Positions 1 to 6,690 of a stretch of DNA of 11,052 nt are shown piece after piece. Position 1 is the first letter of the stretch; every line of letters begins with the position of its first letter. The stretch comes from an uncultured Alphaproteobacteria bacterium (GTDB lineage Bacteria; Pseudomonadota; Alphaproteobacteria; CAAHEQ01; UBA3637), in NCBI GenBank assembly GCA_937888725.1, contig CALARE010000049.1:1-11052 (forward strand), written 5' to 3'. The position numbers were made by a program, and so were the translations under genes. Below the pieces are notes generated by a model. That model had not been told where the DNA came from. It did not search any database and saw only the letters and a list, made by a program, of their open reading frames with translations.

Positions 1-352
1 TACTTCGCACATATCCCATTTTAATTGTTTCCTGAGCAATATTTCTCAAAAACTTCCAATACTGATAATAAGCCAGTTTCAGCTTCACCATATAACCATT
101 CTTATCTTCGATTACAAAACCTTCGATATACTGTCCTTCGTACTGATAATCTTCTTTTGTTTCCATCTCGTGCCAGTCACAAAATTCCTGCCAAGTTTCA
201 ATCACAAATGCCTTTTTCTTTGTCTGTAAACCAAATCTTTCTGCAATTGTAACCATTTCTTCATAAGAATACTTTTCAAACTTCATATCATTTTTTACAA
301 TATCCTGTGGATAACTTTTTACATCTCTTTGATTTTTAATCGCTTTTTTCAT
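1..352 (-). pseudogene. RNA ligase (T4 Rnl1-type) fragment, 5'-truncated, running off the window
   Basis: The visible 117 codons start at ATG 352 and continue past position 1. Residues 77-83 read EGFVIED and residues 89-92 read VKLK. These fit nucleotidyltransferase motifs IV and V of T4 Rnl1-type RNA ligases, which seal RNA ends through a ligase-AMP intermediate, and the YYQYWKFLRN stretch after motif V also fits. Motif I (KxDGS, the adenylated lysine) should lie well over 100 residues before motif IV. Only 76 residues precede it here and none match, so this product cannot be a complete ligase. A stop lies in frame at 380-382. The start is credible because AGGG at 362-365 sits about 9 nt before the ATG and 10 nt separates it from the upstream stop. 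It is either a decayed remnant or a re-started C-terminal piece. Family assignment is fairly sure; functional state is not. Confidence 0.65.
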
Positions 353-362
353 TTTTTTTGCC

Positions 363-650
363 CTAAGCTGGATTAAAATTTATATAATATTTATTGCTTG
401 TTGGTCTATCGTCCGTATTTTCAACAAATCTAGATTCTTTGACTAAATACCCACATTCAATAAGTCGCTTGACTGAATAAATAGCTGTTCTTCGTGAGCA
501 ATTTGTATCTTCTGCAATTCTTCTATAAGATGGGAAACAATACCCTTTTTTGTCCGTTCTCTGATTAAGACTTGCTAAAACTCCCCAGTCTGATTTTGTA
601 AGTCTTTTGTCTGTAAATGCTCTAATTGGAATACATACGATAGCTGACAT
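363..650 (-). CDS. Small winged helix-turn-helix DNA-binding protein (HTH_36-like)
   Basis: This 95-residue protein is probably a DNA-binding regulator or the DNA-binding module of a replication protein. Residues 12-30 (TDKRLTKSDWGVLASLNQR) and 38-74, which include FPSYRRIAEDTNCSRRTAIY and VKRLIECGYLVKESR, follow the pattern of phage and plasmid replication or DnaD-type winged-helix domains: a helix, a helix-turn-helix, then a wing ending YYINF. The start is supported by AAAGGGG six nt upstream. It ends 10 nt before the RNA ligase fragment, so the two are probably co-transcribed. It is divergent from the XRE-type gene at 822, and the shared intergenic region carries palindromes. There is no replication catalytic domain, so the length fits a stand-alone regulator or a truncated replication initiator. 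Confidence 0.7.
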   Translation of the reverse strand: MSAIVCIPIRAFTDKRLTKSDWGVLASLNQRTDKKGYCFPSYRRIAEDTNCSRRTAIYSVKRLIECGYLVKESRFVENTDDRPTSNKYYINFNPA

Positions 651-667
651 TTCAAACCCCTTTATAT

Positions 668-684
668 GTTATATGATATATAAC
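668..684. promoter_or_regulatory. Candidate operator: 7-3-7 inverted repeat
   Basis: GTTATAT, a 3-nt spacer GAT, then ATATAAC form a perfect inverted repeat. The left flank makes TATGTTATAT (665-674), which recurs in the palindrome at 725-734, so both sites could be read by the same dimeric protein. It covers the probable start region of the leftward transcript. Confidence 0.5.
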
Positions 685-713
685 GCATAACACAAATAAA
701 AAAAACTTGTCAA
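685..713 (-). promoter_or_regulatory. Candidate leftward promoter for the winged-helix gene
   Basis: On the minus strand a perfect TTGACA lies at 713-708. After 17-18 nt comes a weak -10 (TTATGC at 690-685, or TATGCG one base further). The -35 box overlaps the opposing TTGTCA of the rightward promoter, and initiation would fall within the inverted repeat at 668-684. The -35 is excellent and the -10 poor, so it may need activation. Confidence 0.4.
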
Positions 714-735
714 CAACTTTTTTTTATGTTATATA
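707..735 (+). promoter_or_regulatory. Candidate rightward promoter for the XRE-type regulator
   Basis: TTGTCA at 707-712 and TATATA at 730-735 are separated by exactly 17 nt. The -10 lies inside the 16-bp palindrome. The predicted start near 742 leaves a leader of about 80 nt before ATG 822. Confidence 0.5.
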
Positions 736-740
736 ACATA
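725..740. promoter_or_regulatory. Candidate operator: perfect 16-bp palindrome
   Basis: TATGTTATATAACATA is its own reverse complement over all 16 bases. It covers the -10 region of the rightward promoter (TATATA at 730-735). A dimeric XRE-type repressor such as the gene at 822 is the obvious candidate ligand, implying autorepression. This is inference from position and symmetry. Confidence 0.55.
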
Positions 741-796
741 GAACGAAAAAGATGTTGTTTTTTGTTTATATGTATAAATACATAATTAAAGGATAT

Positions 797-816
797 GACC
801 CTTTAAATGAAAGGTC
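797..816 (+). promoter_or_regulatory. Leader hairpin covering the ribosome binding site of the XRE-type gene
   Basis: GACCCTTT (797-804) can pair with AAAGGTC (810-816) around a 5-nt loop, with one bulged C. The right arm contains AAAGG (810-814), the best Shine-Dalgarno sequence for ATG 822, while the loop contains an alternative ATG at 807. A second AAAGG at 788-792 could compete for CCTTT at 800-804. This could modulate translation, but it is short and may be incidental. Confidence 0.3.
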
Positions 817-821
817 GTACC

Positions 822-1082
822 ATGGATATTAAAAATTATTTTAACCTTATAAAAACAAAAAATAATCTTACTTCTAATAGACAACTTGCCAAATGCTTAG
901 GTATAAGTGCAACGTCTATTTTCCATTTTGAACGCAAAAATTCAATTCCTTGTGATGATGTTATTTTGAAAATCGCCGATTTAGCTGGTATTGATAAAAG
1001 AAATGCTATCCTTGACGCAAATATATGGCGTAACGCTGGAAATGAGGAAGTTATAAAGATTTATGAATCTTTAAAAATCTGA
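822..1082 (+). CDS. XRE/Cro-type helix-turn-helix regulator (resembles phage DUF3693 proteins)
   Basis: This is a predicted 86-residue DNA-binding protein. Residues about 17-57 form an XRE-like helix-turn-helix: SNRQLAKCLGISATSIFHFE, then SIPCDDVILKIADLAGI. The short C-terminal helix (KRNAILDANIWRNAGN) resembles the DUF3693 regulators of filamentous and other small phages. I chose ATG 822 because AAAGG at 810-814 is well spaced before it. ATG 807 in the same frame would add five residues but has a poor ribosome site. It is divergent from the winged-helix gene and downstream of two shared palindromes, so auto-repression and a lysogeny-like switch are likely. The DUF3693 match is from memory and unsearched; the HTH call is secure. 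Confidence 0.75.
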   Translation: MDIKNYFNLIKTKNNLTSNRQLAKCLGISATSIFHFERKNSIPCDDVILKIADLAGIDKRNAILDANIWRNAGNEEVIKIYESLKI

Positions 1083-1204
1083 AAAAATAAAAAATATTTT
1101 ATAATAAAATCAAAGTTTAATCAATTGTTAAGTGTCAACTAATATGTGTCATATTCTTTATATTATGTTTAATTAAAACAGATTCCAAAAGAGGGGGAAA
1201 GAAT

Positions 1205-1414
1205 ATGTTATTCAATAAGTTATTTAATAAAGACAATTATTTTAATAAAAAGAATGGAAAAATTATACGACATATAGTCTTTTTTAATTTTAAGTTATCT
1301 TTCGTTCTTAAAGTAAAATTATTTTATAAAAATATGAAATTACATCTAATTATTATCGAAATAATTTGTACCTATACGTTAAAGCGAGAAAAATCTCGTT
1401 TAAAATGGGTATAA
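1205..1414 (+). CDS. Possible small protein of unknown function
   Basis: This 69-codon ORF is retained mainly for its ribosome binding site: AGAGGGGG ends 7 nt before the ATG. The product is dominated by Lys, Asn, Phe and Ile, as expected from AT-rich DNA. It has a hydrophobic patch around residues 44-57 (MKLHLIIIEIICTY) and a basic tail. No family is recognised and no convincing promoter is visible upstream. It may be the start of a decayed gene or a chance ORF. Confidence 0.3.
   Translation: MLFNKLFNKDNYFNKKNGKIIRHIVFFNFKLSFVLKVKLFYKNMKLHLIIIEIICTYTLKREKSRLKWV
1382..1401 (-). terminator. Weak hairpin, possible terminator of the core operon
   Basis: AAGCGAGA (1382-1389) pairs with TCTCGTTT (1394-1401) around an AAAA loop, with one G-T pair. 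On the minus strand it lies about 80 nt beyond the stop of the hydrolase gene and is followed only by a short TTT rather than a full U-tract. It also lies inside the doubtful plus-strand ORF. Confidence 0.3.
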
Positions 1415-1478
1415 AACTGGTTTAAAATCAACCCTATCTATTGAAAATAAAGGATTATATCAAAATAATGCTAAAATT

Positions 1479-2252
1479 TTAATCACACTCAAATTCAAAG
1501 CCATCATAAACAGGTCGGATATGGGATGGCAAAGAATTACATAGCGTTTCATAATCCATTTTTTGCCCCATGTGGGTTAAATATGCCTTCTGAGGGGCAA
1601 TTTTGGCAATCCATTTTAATGCCTCATCTAAATAAATATGCTTAAGCGAAGCGGTTTGCTTTGTACTCGGTTGAGAGCTAACAACACCTAAAACCCATGT
1701 TTTTATCCCTTTTAACAGCTCAAAACCAATATCATCCATAGATTTAACATCTGTTGAATAGGCAAAATCACCAATACGGTATCCGATAGATATTAAATTG
1801 CCGTGATATTGCTGTATCGGGATTACAAGCGTGTTTTTAAATAAAAATGGTTTATGTGGCTCAATGATATGAAGTGTAAAAGGAGCCTTATCATTATCAA
1901 ATAAATACGCAAGTTGTGCTTTAAAATAAGAGGCTGTTTCTTTTGTCAAATAAACAGGAATATTTTTATTTTGGTCTAATAAATACGCACTTATATCATT
2001 TGCACCACCTGTATGATCATAATGAATATGGGTATAAAAAATGGCGTCAATCGCTGGATTTCCAGCATTTAATAGCTGTGTTCTAATTTCAGGGTCTGTA
2101 TCAATCAAAATATTCAAGTTATCATCTGTTGTGACCAAAACGGAACTGCGTGTGCGGATATTCTTGGGATTTGAGGCATCACAAGCACCAAATCCGCGTG
2201 AAAGTGATGGAACACCATTTGAAGGACCACAACCTAAAATTTTTACTTTCAT
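1479..2252 (-). CDS. Metallo-beta-lactamase-fold hydrolase (PhnP-like phosphodiesterase family)
   Basis: This is a 257-residue cytoplasmic metal-dependent hydrolase. The N-terminus KILGCGPSNGVP matches the LGxGxSxGxP start of PhnP-type proteins, which cleave cyclic phosphodiesters. The metal site is THIHYDHTGG (H75, H77, D79, H80), then H150, D168 in YSTD, and H227 in LTHMG. The C-terminus VYDGFEFE also fits. Two departures: the common GTSGGVP is here GPSNGVP, and the usual DALR..PHPTH segment is LGVVSSQPSTKQTASLKH (about residues 188-205). The gene is last in the seven-gene operon and overlaps tatD by 4 nt (ATGA), so translation is coupled. In the core alphaproteobacterial cluster this gene follows tatD. 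Substrate is unknown; the fold is certain. Confidence 0.9.
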   Translation of the reverse strand: MKVKILGCGPSNGVPSLSRGFGACDASNPKNIRTRSSVLVTTDDNLNILIDTDPEIRTQLLNAGNPAIDAIFYTHIHYDHTGGANDISAYLLDQNKNIPVYLTKETASYFKAQLAYLFDNDKAPFTLHIIEPHKPFLFKNTLVIPIQQYHGNLISIGYRIGDFAYSTDVKSMDDIGFELLKGIKTWVLGVVSSQPSTKQTASLKHIYLDEALKWIAKIAPQKAYLTHMGQKMDYETLCNSLPSHIRPVYDGFEFECD

Positions 2253-3022
2253 TGCCCCTCCTCTTTTATAAATAAATCAAAAAAATTTTTAGTTGTTTGA
2301 GCTTCAACCATGTTAATATCTTGATTTTTAATTGTTGCTAGCATTTTTAATGTGTGTGCAACATAGCTTGGCTCATTTTGCCTCCCTCGCAATGGATGCG
2401 GTGCTAAATAAGGCGAATCTGTTTCAACCATTAATCTATTCAATGGAATTTTGTCAATTATGTCACGAAGCTCTACCGCATTTTTAAACGTTATAATGCC
2501 AGATACTGAAATATAAAAACCAAGCTCTAAAGCAACATCTGCAAGCTGTTGTGAACCACAAAAGCAATGCATAACCCCCCTCTTTTTTAACAGACCTTTT
2601 TTACAGGTATCTGTTAAAATTTTTATTAAATCATCATCAGCATCCCTCGCATGGATAATAATGGGTTTTTCTAATTGATGAGCTAATTCGATTTGCTTAT
2701 ATAGTGCTATTTGTTGTTGTTTTTTTGTATCTTTATTATAAAAATAATCAAGACCAATCTCACCCACAGCAACAATTTCAGGGTACTTTTGATAAACAGC
2801 TAATGATTTTTGATAATCAAATGTCAAAGCTTGCTCAGGATGAATTCCAAATGCCCCATAGACATTTTCTTGTTTCATCATAAAAGCTAAATCATCCACA
2901 TCATGATATGAACAAGCAACCGTCAATAGGTGGGTAACCCCCTGCTCTTTTGCCCTTAATAAACAACCAGTAATATCTTGTTTAAACTCATCAATTCCTA
3001 AATGACAATGACTATCAATCAT
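2249..3022 (-). CDS. tatD: TatD-family metal-dependent DNase
   Basis: This 257-residue TIM-barrel hydrolase belongs to the TatD family, which has 3'-5' exonuclease activity on DNA and roles in DNA repair and turnover. Signature motifs are in order: DSHCHL (H5, H7), GIHP (59-62), GEIGLDYFY with E88, IIHARDA (H124), MHCFCGS (H152) and VETDSPYLAP with D202, followed by RGRQNEPSY. Length is normal for the family and all metal ligands are present. It starts inside the end of holB (8-nt overlap) and overlaps the downstream hydrolase by 4 nt. It could equally be called ycfH-like, since TatD paralogues are not separable by eye. Confidence 0.95.
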   Translation of the reverse strand: MIDSHCHLGIDEFKQDITGCLLRAKEQGVTHLLTVACSYHDVDDLAFMMKQENVYGAFGIHPEQALTFDYQKSLAVYQKYPEIVAVGEIGLDYFYNKDTKKQQQIALYKQIELAHQLEKPIIIHARDADDDLIKILTDTCKKGLLKKRGVMHCFCGSQQLADVALELGFYISVSGIITFKNAVELRDIIDKIPLNRLMVETDSPYLAPHPLRGRQNEPSYVAHTLKMLATIKNQDINMVEAQTTKNFFDLFIKEEGQ

Positions 3023-3971
3023 TTAAAACCTCTGCTATTGACAAAAATGTGTTGATAATCGCTTGTTTTCTATCCAAATAAATATTTGAAACATTTGAAA
3101 AAAGTGTTGTCGTTGTTTCATAAAGATTTAACAAATTTTCACTCAAAATAGGATTTGTTTGGTATTTTTCTTTAACTGTTTGATTGAACCAATTTGTTAA
3201 AAAAATCTGAAATAGATTAAAAAGCTCCTCATTCTTATGTATATTTTCGGCCAAATCATTTAATGCTTGCATATCCAAACGATTTAAAGGCAATAGGCAG
3301 GCATTCATTCTTTGATACATCTTTAAACCATCATTTTCATGAATTTTGAGAGCTAAACCAACAGATCCATCAGATAATTCTGCCAATAAATCTATATGTG
3401 GTGAATCTGGAATTTGTTTCTTTAAAACATCTAACATTTCATCAAAACCGAGGCGTGGTATTTGAATTTTGCGACATCTTGAGGCTATTGTTGGCAACAA
3501 TTTACCCGTATTTTGTGACAATAATAGAATTATACTTCTTGGAAAAGGCTCTTCAAGCATTTTTAAAAGAGCGTTTGCCGCATTTATATTCATATCTTCA
3601 GCTAAAGAGATAATTAAAATACGGTATTCATTCGAGCTTGATTTTAAAGATAAAAATTTAACACCTTCCCGAATATCATCAATGGTGATTTCTTTTTTCC
3701 GAGCTAAAGTTTTGGCGTTTTCTTCAACTTCTTTCCCTGCTAAAATCATTTTTTGAATTTCTTTTTTAGCATCATCCGTCAAAGCACATTCAATCCACTT
3801 TACGTTTGGATTAAAATCAATTTTAGCATCCCAATCACCTGTTGTTAAAAAAGCACTTAATCGCTTTGCAAAAGTCTTTTTTCCAACACCATATGGACCT
3901 GTAACAAGCCATGAACCTGTGATTTTACCATTTTTAAGCGAATTTTTTATCTGTTCATATGGGCTAAGCAT
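3015..3971 (-). CDS. holB: DNA polymerase III subunit delta prime
   Basis: This 318-residue AAA+ clamp-loader subunit acts with delta and gamma/tau to load the sliding clamp at the replication fork. Walker A is GPYGVGKKT (25-33). The segment EDMNINAANALLKMLEEP (125-142) corresponds to the DADxxNxxAANALLKxLEEP signature. LLSQNTGKLLPTIASRCRKI (150-169) contains the SRC motif of clamp loaders. No cluster of zinc-binding cysteines is seen. The divergent C-terminal helical domain (about 210-318) is the expected oligomerisation collar. It overlaps tmk by 8 nt and tatD by 8 nt. The tmk-holB-tatD order supports delta prime rather than DnaX, which would be longer. Confidence 0.92.
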   Translation of the reverse strand: MLSPYEQIKNSLKNGKITGSWLVTGPYGVGKKTFAKRLSAFLTTGDWDAKIDFNPNVKWIECALTDDAKKEIQKMILAGKEVEENAKTLARKKEITIDDIREGVKFLSLKSSSNEYRILIISLAEDMNINAANALLKMLEEPFPRSIILLLSQNTGKLLPTIASRCRKIQIPRLGFDEMLDVLKKQIPDSPHIDLLAELSDGSVGLALKIHENDGLKMYQRMNACLLPLNRLDMQALNDLAENIHKNEELFNLFQIFLTNWFNQTVKEKYQTNPILSENLLNLYETTTTLFSNVSNIYLDRKQAIINTFLSIAEVLND

Positions 3972-4605
3972 TGAATCGTTCTTTCAATTTTTTAACAATT
4001 TCTTGATGGATTTGTTCAATTTCTTGATCTGCATTCACAACAATAAACCGTTCTGGTTCATTTTTTGCTAATGTTAAAAAAGCATTTCGAATATTTTGAT
4101 GAAATGAAATATCCATCTGTTCAAAACGTTGTTCATCATTGCCTTGGCGTGTCATACTGCGTTTTAAACCAATCATTGGTTCAATATCAAGAATAATTGT
4201 TAAATCTGGTTTAAAATCATCAGCAATAAAATGATACAAATAACCCGCATCTTGATAGATTTTATCATCATATCCATATCCAAAACATTGGTAGGCTACG
4301 GTACTATCTTGAAATCTATCAGATAAGACTACTTTACCATCCTTCAAAGCTGGCCATATTTTTTTCACCAAATGATCCCGTCGAGCTGCCGTAAAAAGGA
4401 GCATTTCCGTTTTTTTATCCCAACGAGAAACACCCCCTTTTAAAAGAAGCGTCCTAATTTCTTCAGCCCCAATAGAACCACCAGGTTCTCTTGTGAGAAC
4501 AACCTCTTTTCCTCTTTGTTCAAAATAAGTTTTTAAAAGCTGGATTTGTGTTGATTTACCAGAGCCTTCGCCACCTTCGAATGTAATAAATAATCCCTTA
4601 TTCAT
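3964..4605 (-). CDS. tmk: Thymidylate kinase
   Basis: This 213-residue enzyme phosphorylates dTMP to dTDP with ATP, an essential step to dTTP. The P-loop FEGGEGSGKST is at residues 9-19, TREPGG at 38-43 (substrate side), and SDRFQDSTVAYQ at 95-106 (the DR(Y/F/H) motif). The region RQGNDEQRFE (153-162) matches the lid. Length is normal and nothing is missing. It lies 3 nt after dacA and overlaps holB by 8 nt, the usual pairing. Confidence 0.96.
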   Translation of the reverse strand: MNKGLFITFEGGEGSGKSTQIQLLKTYFEQRGKEVVLTREPGGSIGAEEIRTLLLKGGVSRWDKKTEMLLFTAARRDHLVKKIWPALKDGKVVLSDRFQDSTVAYQCFGYGYDDKIYQDAGYLYHFIADDFKPDLTIILDIEPMIGLKRSMTRQGNDEQRFEQMDISFHQNIRNAFLTLAKNEPERFIVVNADQEIEQIHQEIVKKLKERFNA

Positions 4606-4608
4606 GCC

Positions 4609-5733
4609 CTAAAACCATGATTTGATTGTTTGTTTCAACCGTTTAAAATAACCTGCTTTTCCAACATCTTTGTTTGCTATGAGATTTATTGTTTTTAATT
4701 CATCTGCCTCACCAATTTTGAGCGTTGCTATCACATCACCCTTTTTTATCGGTGCAACAACAGGGGAATTATATGAAATGATGATTTTCGGTTTTTTCTT
4801 CCCTCTTGCATGTGTCATTTTATATTCTGTTTCTGTTATTGCCTCAACGCTATCTTCTTCACCAAGCCAAACAGGGATGCTTTCAACAACTCTATTTTTT
4901 GCCACAAGGGTTGTTGTGATAAAACCAGCGGTTCCATAGCCTGCCAAACGTCTTGATTCTTCATCTCTATCCTTCATACTTTCAAGACCATTGACAACCA
5001 AAATGATACGTCGACCATCTGAAGATTTAACCGATCCCGTCAATCCATACCCTGATTCTTTTGTGTGGCCTGTTTTTAAACCATCAGCACCCGTGATTTT
5101 ATAAAGCAACGGATTTCTATTGCCTTGTTTAATACCATTATGTTTAAATTCTTTTTCTGAGAAAATAGAATAATATTCTGGGAATTGGTTGATAAGAATT
5201 TGAGCCAGTTTTGCCAAATCTTTTGCACTCATTTTATGCTCAGGATCGGGCAACCCAGTCGCATTTTTAAAAGTTGAATGTGTCAAACCAAGTTCTTTAG
5301 CCCGTTCATTCATCAAATCGGCAAAGGCAGATTCTGAACCAGCCAAATTCTCAGCAATTGTGATGCAAGCATCATTCCCCGATTGAATGATAACACCTCT
5401 TAATAAATCAGCAACTTTTACCTTTTCAGCAGGTTTTAAAAACATGGTTGAACCACCACTCATTATGCCACCTTTTCGCCATGCATTCTCAGATACAATA
5501 AATTCTGTATCCATTGTTAAGCGACCATCTTTAAGTGCTTCAAAAACAATATAAACGGTCATTAACTTGCTCATAGAAGCAGGTGCCATAGGTGTATCAG
5601 CCTCTTTTTCGAACATAACATAGCCTGTGTCAGCATCCATTAATAAAGCATGTGTTGCTTTTGTTTCAAAACCATAAGCATTTAAAGAAAAAATAAGCGT
5701 ACCAGCTAGTGAGTATAGGAATGTTTTTTTCAT
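4609..5733 (-). CDS. dacA: D-alanyl-D-alanine carboxypeptidase (PBP5/6 family)
   Basis: This 374-residue periplasmic penicillin-binding protein removes the terminal D-Ala from peptidoglycan pentapeptides. An N-terminal signal peptide spans residues 1 to about 21, likely cleaved near NAYG. The catalytic triad motifs are SxxK at 53-56 (SMSK, nucleophile S53), SGN at 118-120 and KTG at 220-222. The C-terminal domain (about 280-360) is the beta-rich PBP5 C domain, and the last residues (YFKRLKQTIKSWF) form a basic amphipathic membrane anchor typical of class C low-mass PBPs. AAAGGA lies before the ATG. It sits 29 nt after rlpA and 3 nt before tmk. Two peptidoglycan lytic enzymes precede it, so the three probably work together in wall maturation. 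Confidence 0.95.
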   Translation of the reverse strand: MKKTFLYSLAGTLIFSLNAYGFETKATHALLMDADTGYVMFEKEADTPMAPASMSKLMTVYIVFEALKDGRLTMDTEFIVSENAWRKGGIMSGGSTMFLKPAEKVKVADLLRGVIIQSGNDACITIAENLAGSESAFADLMNERAKELGLTHSTFKNATGLPDPEHKMSAKDLAKLAQILINQFPEYYSIFSEKEFKHNGIKQGNRNPLLYKITGADGLKTGHTKESGYGLTGSVKSSDGRRIILVVNGLESMKDRDEESRRLAGYGTAGFITTTLVAKNRVVESIPVWLGEEDSVEAITETEYKMTHARGKKKPKIIISYNSPVVAPIKKGDVIATLKIGEADELKTINLIANKDVGKAGYFKRLKQTIKSWF

Positions 5734-5762
5734 CTTAAGATAGTCCTTTTATCATTATGAAT

Positions 5763-6689
5763 TTACTTTGAAATGAGCCTTGCCTCAGGATAACCTGAGC
5801 GTTTAATTTTGTCAAGCCCCATCATCGCCTCTTGTTTAGAATTAAAAGAGGATATTTGAACACAATTAAGCGTCACACCGTTTATATTTTTTTGTACAAT
5901 TTGTGGATTAAAGGGAGCTAATTCTTGTTGAATTTTTTGAGCCGAAGCCAAATTTTTAAAAGCTCCAATTTGAATTACAGGCCCGTTAATTGGCGGTAAA
6001 TTTGTTACTTTTACATGCTCTTTATAGCTATAAATAATGTCATCATCTTTTGCAACAGGCATCTCTTGTTTTTTATTTCTATTTCTATTTTTATTTTCTT
6101 TTTCTTTTGCTGTTACAAGAGGAATATCATTTTTATAATAACTTTCTAAAGCACCAGCACTTTTTAACACATCATCACTTTCTTTTTTTAAAAGTTCTTG
6201 TTTCAAAGCTTTGCTTTCTGTGGGTAAAATTTCAACCAATACTTTTGTGGTCTTATCTTTATTAAATACAAGGGCTTGAGCTGTTTTTTCAGACACATCA
6301 ATAATACGATCTTTAACCATAGGCCCACGATCATTCACTCGGACAGTGGCGGTTTTATTATTCTCTAAATTCGTGATTTTAACAATACTTGGCAACGGAA
6401 GGGTTCGATGCATTGCCGTAAGGGCATCTGCACTATTTGTTTCACCATTTTGTGTAACCGCTGATTTGTCATCAGTTTGATACCAGTATGCCTCCCCCTC
6501 CTCAATATAAGTGTAATCCTCTTGCGGTGTAAAAACATCATCTTGAATAGTATATGGTTCACCAACCATGTAAATGATATTTTCACTGCGTTCACGATAA
6601 TCCCCTGATGAACGAAACAGGAGTCCATTATCCGTACAAGCGGATAAAAAAAGCGGTAAAATGAAAAGGATTGATTTTTTCGTTGTCAT
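5763..6689 (-). CDS. rlpA: RlpA-type lytic transglycosylase lipoprotein with SPOR domain
   Basis: This 308-residue lipoprotein is of the type that cleaves denuded glycan strands at the septum. The signal peptide ends in lipobox LSAC with C18 as the lipidated cysteine. The double-psi beta-barrel lies at about 64-155: EAYWYQTDDKSAVTQNGE, TAMHRTLPLPS and RVNDRGPMVKDRIID. E83 and D120 occupy the positions known to be catalytic in RlpA. The WYG motif common to the family is WYQ here. A charged, repeat-rich linker (about 156-235, including NKNRNRNKK) leads to a C-terminal SPOR domain (236-308, starting GPVIQIGAFKNLASA), which binds denuded peptidoglycan at division sites. It follows mltB by 1 nt and precedes dacA by 29 nt. 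Confidence 0.92.
   Translation of the reverse strand: MTTKKSILFILPLFLSACTDNGLLFRSSGDYRERSENIIYMVGEPYTIQDDVFTPQEDYTYIEEGEAYWYQTDDKSAVTQNGETNSADALTAMHRTLPLPSIVKITNLENNKTATVRVNDRGPMVKDRIIDVSEKTAQALVFNKDKTTKVLVEILPTESKALKQELLKKESDDVLKSAGALESYYKNDIPLVTAKEKENKNRNRNKKQEMPVAKDDDIIYSYKEHVKVTNLPPINGPVIQIGAFKNLASAQKIQQELAPFNPQIVQKNINGVTLNCVQISSFNSKQEAMMGLDKIKRSGYPEARLISK
6075..6100. repeat. Imperfect hexanucleotide repeat within the rlpA linker
   Basis: The plus strand shows tandem units ATTTCT, ATTTCT, ATTTTT and ATTTTC, flanked by further T-rich copies. On the coding strand this encodes the N-R/K alternation of the RlpA linker. Because the unit is 6 bp, gain or loss would stay in frame and change linker length only. 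Confidence 0.5.
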
Positions 6690-6690
6690 G

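Larger units (their letters stand above)
1083..1478. other. Very AT-rich intergenic stretch
   Basis: This lies between the XRE-type gene and the 3' end of the core operon. Apart from the doubtful ORF at 1205-1414 and the hairpin at 1382-1401, I see no RNA gene, mobile-element end or strong promoter. A direct repeat GTGTCA occurs at 1132-1137 and 1146-1151. The stretch may be eroded accessory DNA. Confidence 0.5.

Noticed and set aside
25..252. Plus-strand ORF of 75 codons
   Set aside because: It is antisense to the RNA ligase fragment, whose motifs IV and V are clear on the minus strand.
6050..6265. Plus-strand ORF rich in Phe-Tyr repeats
   Set aside because: It is the shadow of the hexanucleotide tract in the rlpA linker.
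6365..6628. Minus-strand 87-codon ORF within rlpA
   Set aside because: It overlaps the RlpA catalytic domain in another frame and has no start signal.
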